Source of the DNA: an uncultured Bacteroidia bacterium
Lineage (GTDB): Bacteria > Bacteroidota > Bacteroidia > Bacteroidales > UBA932
Length of the DNA: 6,293 nucleotides
NCBI GenBank assembly: GCA_902796455.1
Contig: CADBPH010000329.1
Coordinates: forward strand, 1-6,293
Reading direction: 5' to 3'
Part shown: piece after piece, positions 5,628 through 6,293 of the stretch
Layout of the letters: every line of letters begins with the position of its first letter
How positions within the stretch are numbered: position 1 is the stretch's first letter
The notes under the pieces: generated by a model
Told to the model about the DNA's origin: nothing
The model's input: the letters and a program-made list of their open reading frames with translations, nothing else
Databases searched by the model: none
Position numbers and translations under genes: made by a program

Positions 5628-5647
5628 GATAATCAGCCGGATGACAA
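5618..5647 (-). promoter_or_regulatory. Promoter of the glutaredoxin-led operon
   Basis: On the minus strand, TTG (5645-5647), a 19-nt spacer and TATCTTTA (5618-5625) form a Bacteroidetes-type promoter with one mismatch (A for the final G of TAnnTTTG). Transcription should start near 5613, leaving about 16 nt of leader before the start codon at 5596. Both elements lie in inverted repeats. Confidence 0.55.
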
Positions 5648-5669
5648 AACAGGAAATCAAGCTTGTCAT
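5641..5669. repeat. Perfect 7-bp inverted repeat over the -33 element
   Basis: ATGACAA (5641-5647) and TTGTCAT (5663-5669) are exact reverse complements 15 nt apart. The left arm holds the -33 TTG of the leftward promoter. A wider pair, AATCAGC (5631-5637) and GCTGATT (5702-5708), surrounds it. A regulator-binding role is possible but unproven. Confidence 0.45.
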
Positions 5670-5714
5670 GAGGTGAAAACAACCAGAACCGGAACAAGGT
5701 TGCTGATTTTTTCG

Positions 5715-5722
5715 TATCTTCG
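5715..5722 (+). promoter_or_regulatory. Possible -7 element for the small secreted-protein gene
   Basis: TATCTTCG differs from TAnnTTTG at one position and sits in the T-rich CGTATCTT context common before Bacteroidales genes. No TTG occurs at the expected 19-20 nt upstream; the nearest, at 5700-5702, is only 12 nt away. The box ends 5 nt before the ATG, so it would give an almost leaderless transcript. Confidence 0.35.
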
Positions 5723-5727
5723 CATGC

Positions 5728-6078
5728 ATGAAACTCTTTGTGCTCATCTTTTCTTTCCTTCTGCCCTTCCTGTCCGATGGGAGGCCGGCAGAAGCCGTGA
5801 GCACAGTGGATTTTCCCCGGAACCGGGATATTTGCATTACCGCATCGCAGGGATATACCTTTGCCGGCAACAACAGCAGCAACTCCCTTTCCATCAGACC
5901 GGTACAATCCGGCAGGCGGATCAATCCGCAGATCCGCTCGACCGTCCGCATCGTAAAAGGCGGCAAAGTCATCGACAATAGTCATTTGCATCCATTCCTG
6001 GCCCAGTCATTCGTACATCTGGCAGGAATCTATCTTTCTGAAAGGTATCTGTTTTCCATCTGCCGATTGCGGCTTTAG
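5728..6078 (+). CDS. Small putative secreted protein (116 aa)
   Basis: This protein of unknown function starts MKLFVLIFSFLLPFL, a Sec-type signal peptide with hydrophobic core at residues 3-15 and a plausible signal peptidase I site after PAEA (20-23). There is no Cys near the site, so it is not a lipoprotein. The mature part is about 93 residues, Ser/Arg-rich, and ends with the hydrophobic/basic stretch GIYLSERYLFSICRLRL (100-116). The short length, the terminal YLFSICRLRL and the Ser/Asn-rich middle resemble small Bacteroidales exported proteins I recall, without known function. A competing minus-strand frame (5593-5991) has no promoter or recognisable domain and would overlap the glutaredoxin promoter. 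There is only one Met, so the start is fixed. A terminator-like hairpin follows directly after the stop. Confidence 0.6.
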   Translation: MKLFVLIFSFLLPFLSDGRPAEAVSTVDFPRNRDICITASQGYTFAGNNSSNSLSIRPVQSGRRINPQIRSTVRIVKGGKVIDNSHLHPFLAQSFVHLAGIYLSERYLFSICRLRL

Positions 6079-6108
6079 CAGAGAGCCTCTTTCGGCACTG
6101 CTTTTTTT
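6061..6108 (+). terminator. Terminator-like hairpin with T-tract
   Basis: A run of seven T (6102-6108) follows a foldable segment at the end of the secreted-protein gene. Two foldings compete. In one, AGCAG (6077-6081) pairs with CTGCT (6098-6102) directly against the T-tract, with GCC/GGC inside. In the other, TGCCGA (6061-6066) pairs with TCGGCA (6092-6097), with GGCTTT (6071-6076) and AGAGCC (6082-6087) inside. Confidence 0.5.
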
Positions 6109-6141
6109 CCCGATAGAAAACATTAATTCAGAACAACCATT

Positions 6142-6293
6142 ATGACAATACTATGGCTGCTGGTCGGCCTGGGACTCATCGTCCTGGGCGCTGACTGGCT
6201 TGTTGAAGGTGCGTCCTCCATTGCGAGGAAGGCCGGCGTAAGCGAATTCGTAATCGGCCTGACCATCGTGGGCTTCGGCACATCGTGCCCGGA
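6142..6293 (+). CDS. Calcium/sodium antiporter, CaCA family (5' part only)
   Basis: The first 50 codons are present and the gene runs off the window. The product begins MTILWLLVGLGLIVLGADWL, a first membrane helix. It continues with VEGASSIARKAGVSEFVIGL and TIVGFGTSCPE, the alpha-1 repeat of Na+/Ca2+ (K+-dependent exchanger-like, YrbG-type) antiporters. In that motif G(L/T)TIVxFGTSxPE carries the ion-coordinating Thr/Ser/Glu. The full protein usually has ten helices and about 320 residues and exchanges Ca2+ for Na+ across the inner membrane. Cys at the position after GTS, where Leu or Ala is common, is a mild variation. No good Bacteroidetes promoter is apparent in the short space after the preceding hairpin (6109-6141). 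The start is the first ATG in frame, after an A/T-rich stretch with no Shine-Dalgarno sequence. Confidence 0.9.
   Translation, partial: MTILWLLVGLGLIVLGADWLVEGASSIARKAGVSEFVIGLTIVGFGTSCP

Noticed and set aside
5593..5991. A 132-codon minus-strand frame opposite the secreted-protein gene.
   Set aside because: It would run through the glutaredoxin promoter, has no signal peptide or motif, and the plus-strand frame has a signal peptide and a following terminator-like hairpin. Some doubt remains, as the plus gene is itself only moderately supported.

Overview
The window looks like a chromosomal stretch from a moderately GC-rich member of the Bacteroidales. Three things point there. The clearest promoters match the Bacteroidetes sigma-factor pattern (-33 TTG, 19-20 nt, -7 TAnnTTTG). 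Start codons lack clear Shine-Dalgarno sequences. Several small proteins (DUF4298, the glutaredoxin-related protein, the DLHIE-type Smr protein) resemble families I know from Bacteroides relatives. All family names come from motif recognition by eye, without database searches.

Layout: (1) 50-301 (-) is a small Trp-rich protein of unknown function. (2) 302-494 is a divergent promoter region. Its two promoters are exact mirror images sharing a CAATTG centre, and the rightward one has a GC-rich leader of about 100 nt. (3) 495-3382 (+) is a tightly packed five-gene operon: DUF4298 protein, lipoprotein, stand-alone ABC-type ATPase, GNAT acetyltransferase and two-part nitroreductase-like protein. 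Neighbours overlap by 4-8 nt or lie 6 nt apart. (4) 3337-5596 (-) is a second five-gene operon running towards the first: glutaredoxin-related protein, 69-aa basic protein, four-helix membrane protein, SH3-like/Smr protein and a second GNAT acetyltransferase. (5) 5597-5727 is an intergenic regulatory region with two perfect inverted repeats on the promoter of the leftward operon. (6) 5728-6078 (+) is a small probable secreted protein, followed by a terminator-like hairpin. (7) 6142 to the window end is the start of a Na+/Ca2+ antiporter-type membrane protein.

The two operons meet tail to tail and their last genes overlap by 46 nt, with no visible terminator between them. Translational coupling inside each operon suggests co-production, but the contents (acetyltransferases, redox proteins, an ATPase, an RNA/DNA-binding Smr protein) do not form a pathway I recognise. 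I see no mobile element, CRISPR array, tRNA, rRNA or obvious defence system. The most notable features are regulatory: the symmetric divergent promoter, the palindromes at the glutaredoxin promoter, and the overlapping convergent operons.
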